Assembly (NCBI GenBank): GCA_943368345.1
Contig: CALRKY020000003.1
Coordinates: forward strand, 1-64,000
DNA: 64,000 nucleotides
Direction of reading: 5' to 3'
Source of the DNA: JADCGM01 sp943368345
GTDB lineage: Bacteria > Pseudomonadota > Alphaproteobacteria > Sphingomonadales > Sphingomonadaceae
Part shown: positions 1-8,004 of the stretch, piece by piece
Numbering within the stretch: position 1 is the stretch's first letter
How the letters are laid out: each line of letters opens with the position of its first letter
The notes under the pieces: generated by a model
Database searches by the model: none
Told to the model about the DNA's origin: nothing
What the model saw: the letters and a program-made list of their open reading frames with translations, nothing else
Position numbers and translations under genes: made by a program

Positions 1-56
1 TCAACAACCGACACCGCAACACGCTCCCGTAAATCGTCAGAATAAGCCCGTGGCAT
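1..56 (-). CDS. IS630-family transposase, N-terminal fragment cut by the window edge
   Basis: Reading leftward from the ATG at 56 gives MPRAYSDDLRERVAVSVV before the window ends. This resembles the start of IS630/Tc1-mariner-type transposases, whose N-terminal helix-turn-helix usually opens with a (R/P)-x-Y-S-x-D-L-R-x-R-V pattern. A GGAGG ribosome-binding sequence lies upstream of the ATG on the minus strand. Only 18 codons are visible, so it cannot be judged whether the gene is intact. Identification rests on the N-terminal pattern alone. Confidence 0.6.
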   Translation of the reverse strand, partial: MPRAYSDDLRERVAVSVV

Positions 57-148
57 CTCGCGCCGACCTCCAACGGCCAGCACGTTGAATCACAATAAAC
101 CCGCCGCGTGAATCCCCAATCGATTCAAACCGGACGAGTCAAACTCTA
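1..148 (-). mobile_element. Terminal part of an IS630-type insertion sequence
   Basis: The transposase start is followed on its upstream side by about 90 bases without another gene. IS630 elements insert at TA and duplicate it. A TA at 147-148 is preceded, reading inward on the minus strand, by GAGTTTGACTCGTCCGG, which would make a plausible terminal repeat. The outer end is therefore placed at about 146-148, by inference only, because the other end is outside the window. Nothing else recognisable was seen between 149 and 259. Confidence 0.4.
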
Positions 149-259
149 GCGGTCGTGTATTGTTCTCTCAAGTCTCCAAAAAAGTGATGCTGCGACCGAG
201 GAATATGATCACCGTCGAGCCGCTTAATCGTTGATTTCGCGAATTGAGCACGCTCCTCC

Positions 260-279
260 ACCCGTCCGGTTGGCCGGGT
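260..279 (+). promoter_or_regulatory. lux-box-like operator upstream of wecB
   Basis: The element ACCCGTCCGGTTGGCCGGGT has inverted outer arms ACCCG/CGGGT and inner CC/GG pairs. It has the 20-base length and ACC...GGT ends of LuxR-type binding sites. It matches the element before luxI (61681-61700) at 19 of 20 bases, and the match continues into one base on the left and AT on the right. The box is centred about 43 bases before the start site predicted from the -10 at 301-306, as in LuxR-activated promoters. LuxR control of wecB is inferred. Confidence 0.65.
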
Positions 280-300
280 ATGCGGCACGGTAGCCGATGT

Positions 301-306
301 TAGTCT
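301..306 (+). promoter_or_regulatory. Putative -10 hexamer of the wecB promoter
   Basis: TAGTCT keeps the conserved T1, A2 and T6 of a sigma-70 -10 element. It begins 22 bases after the end of the lux-box-like site, exactly the distance of TATTTT from the equivalent site at luxI. Transcription would start near 313. That would make an ATG at 313 leaderless and favours translation from the ATG at 352. Confidence 0.4.
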
Positions 307-351
307 CCCACCATGGCTCGGGGGAAACACAGACACGGGGTCGGCGGGATC

Positions 352-1491
352 ATGATCGTCGCCGGGACGCGGCCGGAGGCGATCAAGCTGGCTCCGTTGA
401 TCCAGGAGCTACGACGGCGCAGGCTGCCGGTCACAATTTGTGCGACGGGGCAGCACCGGGAGTTATTTGACCGGGCGATGGCGCATTTTGATTTGCTGCC
501 CGATATTGACCTGGGGTTGATGCGCCCCGGCCAGAGCGTCGATGGCTTTCTGGCGCGGGCGCTGGCGGCGCTCGGGCCTTTGCTCCGCGCCGAGATGCCG
601 GACATCGTTGTGGTGCAGGGCGATACCGCGTCCGCCTATGCCGCCGCGCTGGCGGCATTCTACACCCGGATTCCAGTCGCCCATGTCGAAGCAGGCCTGC
701 GCAGCGGCGATGCCCGCGACCCGTTTCCTGAGGAATTCCACCGCCGCCAGATATCGCAGATCGCCGACCAGCATTTTGCCCCGACCACCACGGCAGAGGA
801 CGCGTTGCGAGCAGAAGGGGTTGGGGCAGACTGCATCCATATGACCGGCAACACCGGCATCGACGCGCTGCACCAGATGACGGCGCGACTGGCGACCGAT
901 CCGGCCCTCGCCGAACCGGTGGCGACCCGGCTGACAATGCTTGGGGGTAGCCGTAAGATGATGCTCGCCACCCTCCACCGGCGTGAAAATCACGGCGCAG
1001 TCCTCGACGCAATGATCGCCTCGGTCATCCAGCTGGCCAAAACCGGCGATATCGACATCCTGATCCCGGTGCATCCGCACCCGGTGGTCCACGACCGGTT
1101 GCGAGCCGGACTGGACGGGGTTGCCAATGTCTCTCTGCTGGCCCCGGTCAGTTACCCCGAATTAATCCACCTGCTGCAACGGGCACGGCTGGTTCTGACC
1201 GATTCCGGCGGCATTCAGGAGGAGGCTCCGGCACTGGGCTGTCCGGTGCTGGTGTTGCGGCGGACGACCGAACGGCCCGAAGGGCTGGCCACCGGCAACG
1301 CCCGGCTGGTGACGGCGGACCCGGACCAGATTTTCGCCGAGGTGCGCCGGATCATCGACCGCAACGACAGCCACGCGGCGATGTCGTCCGTTGTCTCCCC
1401 CTACGGCGACGGTCGGGCAACGCAGCGTATCGCCAACATCCTGGAAGCCCGGATGCGCCCCGCCGCTGTTCCAAATCAGGCCGCTGCCTGA
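352..1491 (+). CDS. wecB: Non-hydrolysing UDP-N-acetylglucosamine 2-epimerase
   Basis: This cytoplasmic enzyme interconverts UDP-GlcNAc and UDP-ManNAc, the donor for ManNAc-containing surface glycans. The protein opens with the family signature GTRPEAIKLAPL and contains GDT, HVEAGLRSGD, FPEEFHR, LHRRENHG, PVHPHP and TDSGGIQEEAP, so the Asp, Glu and His residues used in catalysis are present. Starting at 352 gives 379 residues, the usual family length. An in-frame ATG at 313 would add 13 residues but falls at the predicted transcription start. The gene is alone in its orientation and its 3' end overlaps a convergent glycosyltransferase by 16 bases. A LuxR-type box lies upstream. Confidence 0.93.
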   Translation: MIVAGTRPEAIKLAPLIQELRRRRLPVTICATGQHRELFDRAMAHFDLLPDIDLGLMRPGQSVDGFLARALAALGPLLRAEMPDIVVVQGDTASAYAAALAAFYTRIPVAHVEAGLRSGDARDPFPEEFHRRQISQIADQHFAPTTTAEDALRAEGVGADCIHMTGNTGIDALHQMTARLATDPALAEPVATRLTMLGGSRKMMLATLHRRENHGAVLDAMIASVIQLAKTGDIDILIPVHPHPVVHDRLRAGLDGVANVSLLAPVSYPELIHLLQRARLVLTDSGGIQEEAPALGCPVLVLRRTTERPEGLATGNARLVTADPDQIFAEVRRIIDRNDSHAAMSSVVSPYGDGRATQRIANILEARMRPAAVPNQAAA

Positions 1492-2528
1492 AGCGGGGTC
1501 GGTGGAATTGATGCCAGAAACTGATCGGTTGCCGCATTCCAGCTGAAATTGCGTGCATAGGCAGCACACTCGGCGCGGTTCGCCGCCAAGGCTGCCGCAA
1601 CGGCCTCCGCCAGGTTGGGTGAGATCGCACCGACCCGGCTCGTCCGTCCCGGCACCACACCGGTCCCGTCCGAGCCGATCACGTCGAGCGGACCGTGGAC
1701 TGGAAAGGCCGCGACCGGCGTGCCACTGGCCAGCGCCTCGATCATCACCAGCCCGAAGGTGTCGGTGAGGCTGGGAAACACGAACACGTCGGCAGCGGCA
1801 TAGGCGGCGGCAAGCGCCTCCCCGTGCAGTGCGCCGAGGAAATGCGCGGCGGGAAACCGGGTGCGCAAGCTTGCGAGCGCCGGGCCGTCGCCGACGATCA
1901 CCTTGGTTCCCGGCGTCTCAAGCTGCAGGAACGCCTCAATATTCTTTTCAACCGCCACCCGTCCGACACAAAGCTGGATGGGCCGCAGCAGTCCGGCCAT
2001 CGCCAACAGCGGCAGGGCGTTTGGCGAAAATCGCGCCAAATCCACGCCGCGTGACCAAATGTGGGTTTGGGGGAGGCCGCGCCCAGCCATTTCGGCTGCC
2101 AATCGCGGGGTCGCGACCAAAATCTTCTCCGCCGGGGCGTGAAAACGGCGCAGCAACCGCCAGAACCATTCGGCGGGCAGGCGCGTGCGGGCCGCAACAT
2201 AGTCGGGGAAGCGGGTGTGCAGGGAGGTGTTGAACGGATGCCCTTCCCGGAGGCACCAACCCCGCGCGGCCCAACCGAGCGGCCCCTCAGTCGCGATATG
2301 CACCGCATCGGGGGCAAAGTCGGTGAGGGTACGCGCCACGGATCGTCCGGCCCCCAGCGCCAGCCGGATTTCCGGATAGGTCGGGCATGGCAGGGTCCGA
2401 AACAGATCGGGGGTTATGGTCCGGACATCATGGCCGCGCGCGCTCAGGCGCTCGGTCGTCACCGTCAGGGTGCGGACGACACCATTGACCTGCGGAGTCC
2501 AGGCATCGCTGACAAGTGCGATTTTCAA
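1476..2528 (-). CDS. Glycosyltransferase family 4 (GT-B fold)
   Basis: The 350-residue protein has the two-domain layout of GT4 retaining transferases. The N-terminal motif SDAWTPQVNGVVRT binds acceptor, VGRVAVEKN begins the second Rossmann domain, and FPSLTDTFGLVMIEALASG carries the E-x7-E donor-binding motif. The closest families by eye are the MgtA/SqdX-like glycolipid mannosyl- or glucosyltransferases. The start overlaps the end of the upstream phosphoesterase gene by 4 bases (ATGA), so the two are translationally coupled and probably act on the same membrane glycolipid. The donor and acceptor cannot be told from sequence. Confidence 0.85.
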   Translation of the reverse strand: MKIALVSDAWTPQVNGVVRTLTVTTERLSARGHDVRTITPDLFRTLPCPTYPEIRLALGAGRSVARTLTDFAPDAVHIATEGPLGWAARGWCLREGHPFNTSLHTRFPDYVAARTRLPAEWFWRLLRRFHAPAEKILVATPRLAAEMAGRGLPQTHIWSRGVDLARFSPNALPLLAMAGLLRPIQLCVGRVAVEKNIEAFLQLETPGTKVIVGDGPALASLRTRFPAAHFLGALHGEALAAAYAAADVFVFPSLTDTFGLVMIEALASGTPVAAFPVHGPLDVIGSDGTGVVPGRTSRVGAISPNLAEAVAAALAANRAECAAYARNFSWNAATDQFLASIPPTPLQAAA

Positions 2529-3442
2529 TGGGCTGGCTCAGCGACCAGCGCTACCGGGCTGCTCACCTGGTTTGCAGCCTTGCGGAGCCGTTCGGCCCAG
2601 TCGAGAATTTCCATCCGCCCGTCGGCATGTTCAACCAGCGCGGTGCAGCTTTCGACCCAGTCGCCGTCGTTGTAGTAGGTGACGCCGCCAATCTGCCGGA
2701 TTTCCGCGGTGTGGATATGGCCGCAGACAATGCCGTCGGCCCCGCGTTCGATGGCGGCATGCGCCACCGCCTCCTCAAAGCGGGAGACGAATTCCACCGC
2801 ATTCTTGACCCGCCGTTTGATATGCGCCGACAGCGACCAATAGGGCAGGCCGAACCGGCGCCGGATGGCGTTGAAGGTGATATTGGCCTTCAGCAGCAGC
2901 TCGTACGCATAGTCCCCGAGGAAGGCGAGCCAGCGGGCATAGAGCACAACACCGTCAAAAATGTCGCCGTGAACGACCCACAAAGTCCGGCCATCGGCCG
3001 TCACATGCATGGCGTCCTGGACCAGTTCGACATCACCGAAACTTAATCCGGTGTAATCCCGGAAGGCCTCGTCATGATTGCCGGGGATATAAATGACCCG
3101 CGTGCCATGTTTGGCCATCTTCAGGATGCGCCGAATGATATCATTGTGGCGCGGTGGCCAGTACCAACCGCGCTTCAGCCGCCAGCCATCAATAATGTCG
3201 CCAACGAGATACAGGGTCTCGCATTCGACCGACTTCAGGAAATCCATCAGCATATCGGCGTTGCAGCCGGAGGTGCCGAGATGGATGTCGGAAATCCAGA
3301 TCGTCCGGTATTTCAGCTTGTGGCGTTTCTCGGCCGGCTCGGGTTCATGGAACCAGTCCGGCAATTTGGTCAGGCTCGATACCGGCGCGGGCCTTTTGGC
3401 ACGCACAGGAAGTCCGGCATCGGCGAGCGGCATCGTCGCCAT
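2525..3442 (-). CDS. LpxH-like metallophosphoesterase (UDP-2,3-diacylglucosamine diphosphatase family)
   Basis: The 305-residue protein carries all calcineurin-like metal-binding blocks in order: SDIHLG (about residue 51), GDIID (81), GNHDE (121), HGD (157) and GHIHT (241). Family members hydrolyse UDP-diacylglucosamine in lipid A synthesis or act on related lipid substrates at the inner membrane. The protein is longer than E. coli LpxH (about 240 residues), with about 45 extra N-terminal residues. It heads a two-gene operon with the GT4 gene, which suggests a role in glycolipid synthesis rather than certain LpxH activity. Confidence 0.75.
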   Translation of the reverse strand: MATMPLADAGLPVRAKRPAPVSSLTKLPDWFHEPEPAEKRHKLKYRTIWISDIHLGTSGCNADMLMDFLKSVECETLYLVGDIIDGWRLKRGWYWPPRHNDIIRRILKMAKHGTRVIYIPGNHDEAFRDYTGLSFGDVELVQDAMHVTADGRTLWVVHGDIFDGVVLYARWLAFLGDYAYELLLKANITFNAIRRRFGLPYWSLSAHIKRRVKNAVEFVSRFEEAVAHAAIERGADGIVCGHIHTAEIRQIGGVTYYNDGDWVESCTALVEHADGRMEILDWAERLRKAANQVSSPVALVAEPAH

Positions 3443-3598
3443 CGGGCATCCTCTCCAGCTACACCGGACCTGACCGGCTCCGAGTCGCGCTTAAGGCTAC
3501 CAAATGACAGTCGCGTGGCAGCGGCATGAATCGTTCGTTGCAACACCTAGCGATATTGGCGCTGGCTTGCCGGGATAAAGCGACTAGCTTCGTCGCCG

Positions 3599-4951
3599 AT
3601 GGACGCTGCGCAACCGACAAAAGGGCTTTCCGCTGGCGGCATCGCCTGGGCATTGTTCGAAGCGGCGCGGATTCCGCTGGTGATCCTCGTTACCATCTAT
3701 GTGTTCACCCCCTATTTTGCGACGGTCGTTGTCGGGGATCCGGTGAAGGGGCAGGCGGCTGTCGCGGCTTCGGGCAAATGGGGCGGCTGGATCGTGGCGC
3801 TGACCGCACCGTTCATCGGGGCGACACTCGACCGCTACGGTCCCCGCAAGCCGTTTCTCGCCCCGGTCGTGATGCTTCTAGGCGGCGTAACCAGTCTTTA
3901 TTGGTTCGCGCTTCCCGATGGCAGCGGGCTGACCGTGCCGATGGTGATCGCCATGGGGGCGATCGTAACCGTGCTCTACGCCTATGCCGATCTTGGCCAG
4001 AATTCGCTGCTGCCGATGGCGGCGCCCGGGCAGGAACACCGGGCCTCCGGCTTCGGCCTTGCGCTCGGCAACATATTGGCAATTGCAGCGCTGATCTTTG
4101 TTTTGACCGCCTTTGTCTGGCCGGACGTGCCGCTGTTCGGGCTCGACAAGGCAAGCCATGAGCCGGACCGGATCACCGGCCCGATTGCCGGCGCCTTCGT
4201 CCTGTTCGGCAGCCTTCCGCTGTTCCTGTTGTCACCCGATGCCAGACGGACCGGGCTGTCGGTGTTTGCGGCGTTCCGCGCCGGATTGAGCGATCTTGCA
4301 GCGCTGGTCCGGGATGCCCGCGCCCACCGCAATGTGCTGACCTTCCTCGCTGCCAGGATGTTCTATGCCGATGGCACCGTTGCGATCCTCCTGTTTTCCG
4401 GCGTTTATGCAGCGGGCGTGCTCGGCTGGCGCACCGGCGAACTGCTGACCTTTGGCATTTTGCAGGGATTGTTCGCCGTGGTTGGCGGATTTCTCGCGGT
4501 CTGGCTCGACGGGCGTTTCGGGGCGCGCCGGGCGCTGCAGGTGCAAATATTGATGATCCTGCTGGCCCAACTCGCCATTCTCGGACTGCGGCCGGACATG
4601 CTGTTCTATGTCGCAATTGCACCGGGTGTGGCGGTTTGGGATGGGCCGATGTTCCGGACCGCCCCTGAAATCGCCTATATCCTGGTTGGCTTCATCAATG
4701 CCGCCGCAATCACCGCGACTTATGCGTCAAGCCGCACGCTGTTGGTGAAACTGGTGCCCGCAGAGGCGGTCGGGCGGTTTTTCGGGCTGTACACGCTGTC
4801 GGGCAGCATGACCTATTGGCTGGCCCCGACGCTGATCCAGCTGTTCACACTCTGGTTCGCCACCCAGCAGGCCGGCTATTATCCGGTGCTCGGCCTGTTG
4901 CTGCTCGGACTTGTGCTGCTCGGCTTTGTCCGCACCGGGCAAGCGCCTTGA
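3599..4951 (+). CDS. MFS transporter, Atg22/UMF1-like
   Basis: The 450-residue protein is almost entirely hydrophobic, with about 12 membrane segments. The loop after the second helix (LDRYGPRKPF) resembles the MFS D-R-x-G-R-R signature. The N-terminal part, with ARIPLVILVTIYVFTPYF, resembles the UMF1/Atg22 branch of the superfamily, whose substrates are poorly known and may include amino acids. Its stop codon overlaps the TTG start of the next gene, so it heads a rightward four-gene run to 6743. The substrate is unknown. Confidence 0.75.
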   Translation: MDAAQPTKGLSAGGIAWALFEAARIPLVILVTIYVFTPYFATVVVGDPVKGQAAVAASGKWGGWIVALTAPFIGATLDRYGPRKPFLAPVVMLLGGVTSLYWFALPDGSGLTVPMVIAMGAIVTVLYAYADLGQNSLLPMAAPGQEHRASGFGLALGNILAIAALIFVLTAFVWPDVPLFGLDKASHEPDRITGPIAGAFVLFGSLPLFLLSPDARRTGLSVFAAFRAGLSDLAALVRDARAHRNVLTFLAARMFYADGTVAILLFSGVYAAGVLGWRTGELLTFGILQGLFAVVGGFLAVWLDGRFGARRALQVQILMILLAQLAILGLRPDMLFYVAIAPGVAVWDGPMFRTAPEIAYILVGFINAAAITATYASSRTLLVKLVPAEAVGRFFGLYTLSGSMTYWLAPTLIQLFTLWFATQQAGYYPVLGLLLLGLVLLGFVRTGQAP

Positions 4952-5565
4952 GTTTCGATGTCATCGACCACGAACAGGGCACAGCGGCGTGGCTCCGCTG
5001 GCGGCATGACGGCATCGGCGCGTCGGAAGCCGCCGCCGTTATGGGGGAAAATCCGTGGAAATCGGAAAAGCGCTTGTTCACCGAGAAAACCACTCCCCCG
5101 CGCGTCCATTCCGGCGGTGGCAGCAGCAGCGGCGGACAGTCGGCAATGGCCCGCGGCACCGCACTCGAGCCCTATGCGCGCGGACGCTATCAGGAGGCGA
5201 CGGGCCATGCATTGGAGCCCCTGTGCCTGCAAAGCACCCTGCGTCCGTGGCAGCGCGCCAGCCTTGACGGGATCGACCTCGCCTCCAAGCGGCTGGTCGA
5301 AATCAAATGCGGCGACAAAGTCTATGCCCATACCGAGGCCACCGGCACCGTGCCGCGATATTATCTGGGGCAGCTTCAGCATATCCTCGCCGTCACCGGC
5401 TATGCCGAAATTGACTTCTGGGTCTGGCTGCCGAAACGGCGTGGCCTGTTGCTGACCATTCCCCGCGATGAGGCCTATATCGGGCGGATGACCGCGCGGG
5501 AGGCGGCGTTCTGGGAGCGCGTTGAGGCGGCCCGATCCCTCGACGGCGGGACCACCACAGGCTAA
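4948..5565 (+). CDS. YqaJ/lambda-exonuclease-like recombination nuclease
   Basis: The 205-residue protein opens with a GIGASEAAAVMGENPW motif typical of YqaJ viral recombinases, which share the lambda-exonuclease fold. The catalytic residues are visible as Glu in LEPYAR, Asp in SLDGIDL and the E-x-K of VEIKCG. These enzymes resect 5' ends of double-stranded DNA for phage-type annealing recombination. No ssDNA-annealing partner (RecT, Bet or Erf) or other phage gene is adjacent. The start is taken as TTG at 4948 because it overlaps the MFS stop by 4 bases and no in-frame ATG precedes the motif. Confidence 0.8.
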   Translation: MSFDVIDHEQGTAAWLRWRHDGIGASEAAAVMGENPWKSEKRLFTEKTTPPRVHSGGGSSSGGQSAMARGTALEPYARGRYQEATGHALEPLCLQSTLRPWQRASLDGIDLASKRLVEIKCGDKVYAHTEATGTVPRYYLGQLQHILAVTGYAEIDFWVWLPKRRGLLLTIPRDEAYIGRMTAREAAFWERVEAARSLDGGTTTG

Positions 5566-5574
5566 ACATCCGCG

Positions 5575-6195
5575 ATGATCAAACCGTCGCTGTTCGTGTT
5601 TGCAATCCTCTATGGCGGGATGACCTGCATTGCCGGGGTGCTCGGCAACAAGCAGGTGGCGCTGGGTGGGCAATTGGCGGTTGAGGCGGGGATTTTCCCA
5701 TTCCTGCTGCTGGTGGTCCTGTCGAGCGCGGTCGCTGAACTGCATGGCCGCGACGTCGCCAACCGGCTGGTCAGGTTCGGGTTCATTCCGCTGGTGGTGT
5801 CAATGGCGCTGATCCTGCTGGTGCTCGCCCTGCCCCCGGCCAGCGACATGGATCCGGCGCGCCATGCTGCGTTTCAGCAGATACTTGGGCAAAGCCCCCG
5901 GCTGATGCTGGCCGGGATCATCGCATATGGCATTTCCCAGACGCTTAACGTCACGGTCTTCAGCGGGTTGCAGGGGCGCGCCGGGAACTGGCTGTGGCTG
6001 CGCGCGGCGACGGCGGGGGTGTTGTCCCAGGTCGTCGACACGCTGCTGTTCATCACCATCGCCTTTTACGGCGTGTTTCCGATTGCGGGGCTGCTTATCG
6101 GCCAGATATTGGTCAAAGTGGTGCTATCGGCGCTGATCGTACCGTTGGTGATCCTGCTGGCAGTGGGGATCGGGCGGCGGATCGACCGGGCGTGA
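5575..6195 (+). CDS. Queuosine precursor transporter-like protein (YhhQ/VUT family)
   Basis: The 206-residue protein has about six membrane segments and the family features LYGGMTCIAGVLGNKQV near the N-terminus, AELHGRDVANRLVRFGF, and a long Q/N-rich central helix pair (YGISQTLNVTVFSGLQ). YhhQ imports preQ0/preQ1 for queuosine synthesis in bacteria that lack the de novo pathway. No queuosine genes are visible here, so the substrate is by family only. It lies between the YqaJ nuclease and a nucleotidyltransferase in one direction and ends in a GTGA overlap with the next gene. Confidence 0.75.
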   Translation: MIKPSLFVFAILYGGMTCIAGVLGNKQVALGGQLAVEAGIFPFLLLVVLSSAVAELHGRDVANRLVRFGFIPLVVSMALILLVLALPPASDMDPARHAAFQQILGQSPRLMLAGIIAYGISQTLNVTVFSGLQGRAGNWLWLRAATAGVLSQVVDTLLFITIAFYGVFPIAGLLIGQILVKVVLSALIVPLVILLAVGIGRRIDRA

Positions 6196-6743
6196 GGCAC
6201 GCCGCCGACCTGCGCCACATTCTGGAGCGGCAGCCGTTGTTGATGGCGATGCTGGCGGCGGTAGAGACTATTGCGCTGCCCGATGGGTGGATTGCGGCGG
6301 GGGCCATTCGCAGCACCGTTTGGGATCATTTGCACAACCGCCCAGTTTCCACCGACTGGGCCGATGTCGATGTCCTGTATTTTGACGCGGCGGACCTGTC
6401 GCGGAACCGTGAAACGCAGGCCGAGACCACTCTCGCCCAGCTGTGCCCCGGACTCAATTGGGAAGTCCGCAACCAGGCGCGGATGCACCTGAAGGTCGGC
6501 AATCCACCTTACAGCGATACCAACGATGGTCTGCGGCACTTCGCGGAAACCCCGACCGCCGTCGGCGTCCGGCTGGTTGCACGGGACATTCAGATTCTTG
6601 CCCCGCATGGACTGGATGACCTGTTCGCCTGCCGCATCCGTCCAACCGCCACCGACGACCGCAACATGGGGTTTTACCGGGCGCGGATGGCCGCAAAAAA
6701 CTGGCCGGCGCGCTGGCCAAAGGTGCAAGTGCTCGGCCTCTGA
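6192..6743 (+). CDS. Bacterial nucleotidyltransferase (NTP_transf_6 family)
   Basis: The product (183 residues from the GTG at 6192) has the core AAGAIRSTVWDHLHNR followed by DWADVDVLYFD. This is the G-x-x-R-x-x-x-W and D-x-D arrangement of PF06042-type nucleotidyltransferases, with the two acidic residues expected to bind metal. The biological substrate of this family is not known. The GTG start overlaps the stop of the transporter gene by 4 bases, and an in-frame ATG only occurs downstream. It is the last gene of the operon and faces the ankyrin gene tail to tail. Confidence 0.8.
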   Translation: MRHAADLRHILERQPLLMAMLAAVETIALPDGWIAAGAIRSTVWDHLHNRPVSTDWADVDVLYFDAADLSRNRETQAETTLAQLCPGLNWEVRNQARMHLKVGNPPYSDTNDGLRHFAETPTAVGVRLVARDIQILAPHGLDDLFACRIRPTATDDRNMGFYRARMAAKNWPARWPKVQVLGL

Positions 6744-6744
6744 G

Positions 6745-7365
6745 CTATTTGGGCGCAGCAACCGGCGCGACCACCGGGGCGGCGGTGGGCGCGGCTGTTG
6801 CCTTGGTCGGGCCGTCCTTGATCGCCTTTGCAATCGCCGCATAACGCCGGTCATCCAGCGAATAGTCCCGCGCGGATTTGCCGGTGACGCTGTCACTCTT
6901 GTCGGCATTGGCCCCGGCATCAACAAGCACGCGGACCGTCTGCAAATCGCGGGCGTGAACCGCCTTGATCAATGCGGTTTCGCCGGAGGAATTCTGCGCA
7001 TTAATATTGGCCCCGAGCGCCAGCAGCCGCTGCACACCATCCGACCAACCGAGGTTCGCCGCCACGATCAGCGGCGGATTGCCATCACGCGCCTTGCCGT
7101 TGACGTCGGCACCCTTTGAAACCAGCAGATTCACCCAACCAAGGTCGCGGCCCCGGGTGACCATGACCAGGGCCGTATCACCCGACTCCGAATCCCGGAA
7201 ATTGACGACGGCGGACCCCGCCTCGGTAATGATCTTGACCGCCTCAAACGCCTTTCGCTCCCGGACATGCTTGAAGAAATAATAGGTGTCGGAGAATTGG
7301 GCGGCGGCTGGCGCTGCCAGCATCAAGGCCAGCGCGCCCATCAGCACCGTACGCATGGTCAACAT
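6745..7365 (-). CDS. Periplasmic ankyrin-repeat protein
   Basis: The 206-residue protein begins with a signal peptide (LMGALALMLAAPAAAQ). About four ankyrin repeats follow, visible as SGDTALVMVTRGRDLGWVN, DGNPPLIVAANLGWSD and SGETALIKAVHARDLQTVR with their G-A-x-x-N turns. The C-terminus is a low-complexity Ala/Pro/Val tail. Ankyrin repeats mediate protein-protein binding, but the partner is unknown. The start is the first ATG after GGGGG at 7365; an ATG further upstream at 7389 is less well placed. It is a single gene, divergent from the Sco gene. Confidence 0.75.
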   Translation of the reverse strand: MLTMRTVLMGALALMLAAPAAAQFSDTYYFFKHVRERKAFEAVKIITEAGSAVVNFRDSESGDTALVMVTRGRDLGWVNLLVSKGADVNGKARDGNPPLIVAANLGWSDGVQRLLALGANINAQNSSGETALIKAVHARDLQTVRVLVDAGANADKSDSVTGKSARDYSLDDRRYAAIAKAIKDGPTKATAAPTAAPVVAPVAAPK

Positions 7366-7425
7366 CGGAAACCCCCGGTAGAGAGACATTTCTGCAACCT
7401 TAGCACAAAGCATCGCTGTCAATCC

Positions 7426-8004
7426 ATGCGTCTGCACCATCACCTGTTCCTGCTGCTGGCTTGGCTTGGCATCACCGCCTGCAGCGCCCCTGCCGCGCCC
7501 GACGGTCCGTTGACTGGCAGCGCAATTGGCGGACCGTTCAGCCTGAGTGACGGCGATGGCAAAACCGTCAGCGACCGGGATTTTCCCGGCAAATGGCAGC
7601 TGATCTATTTCGGCTATACCTTTTGCCCCGACGTCTGCCCGACCGACATGCAGCACATCGCCCAGGGCCTGCGCAGTGTCGAGAAGAGCCATCCCGATAT
7701 CGCCGCCAAGGTCGTGCCGATCTTCATCACCCTTGACCCTGAACGCGACACCCAGTCGGCCGTCAAGGTCTTTGCGGCGGCCTTCCACCCTCGTCTGGTC
7801 GGCCTGACCGGAACCCGCGCCGAAATTGACCCGGTCCTGAAAGCCTTCCGTATTTATGCAACCAAGGAAGGGGCAGGGCCTGATTATCTGATGAACCATA
7901 GCGCCATCGCCTATCTGATGGCACCCGATGGCAAGCCCGTCAGTTTCGTGACCCAGGCCTCCGCCAAAGACGTGGCGGCGGAGCTGGTGAAATACGTCCG
8001 ATGA
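7426..8004 (+). CDS. Sco1/SenC copper chaperone lipoprotein
   Basis: The 192-residue protein starts with a lipoprotein signal ending in LGITAC, so it is probably anchored in the inner membrane facing the periplasm. The thioredoxin-like domain contains CPDVCP in the context FGYTFCPDVCPTDM and the distal His in YLMNHSA. These are the two Cys and one His that bind copper in Sco proteins, which metallate the CuA site of cytochrome oxidase. The stop overlaps the next gene by 4 bases. Oxidase genes are not in the window. Confidence 0.9.
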   Translation: MRLHHHLFLLLAWLGITACSAPAAPDGPLTGSAIGGPFSLSDGDGKTVSDRDFPGKWQLIYFGYTFCPDVCPTDMQHIAQGLRSVEKSHPDIAAKVVPIFITLDPERDTQSAVKVFAAAFHPRLVGLTGTRAEIDPVLKAFRIYATKEGAGPDYLMNHSAIAYLMAPDGKPVSFVTQASAKDVAAELVKYVR

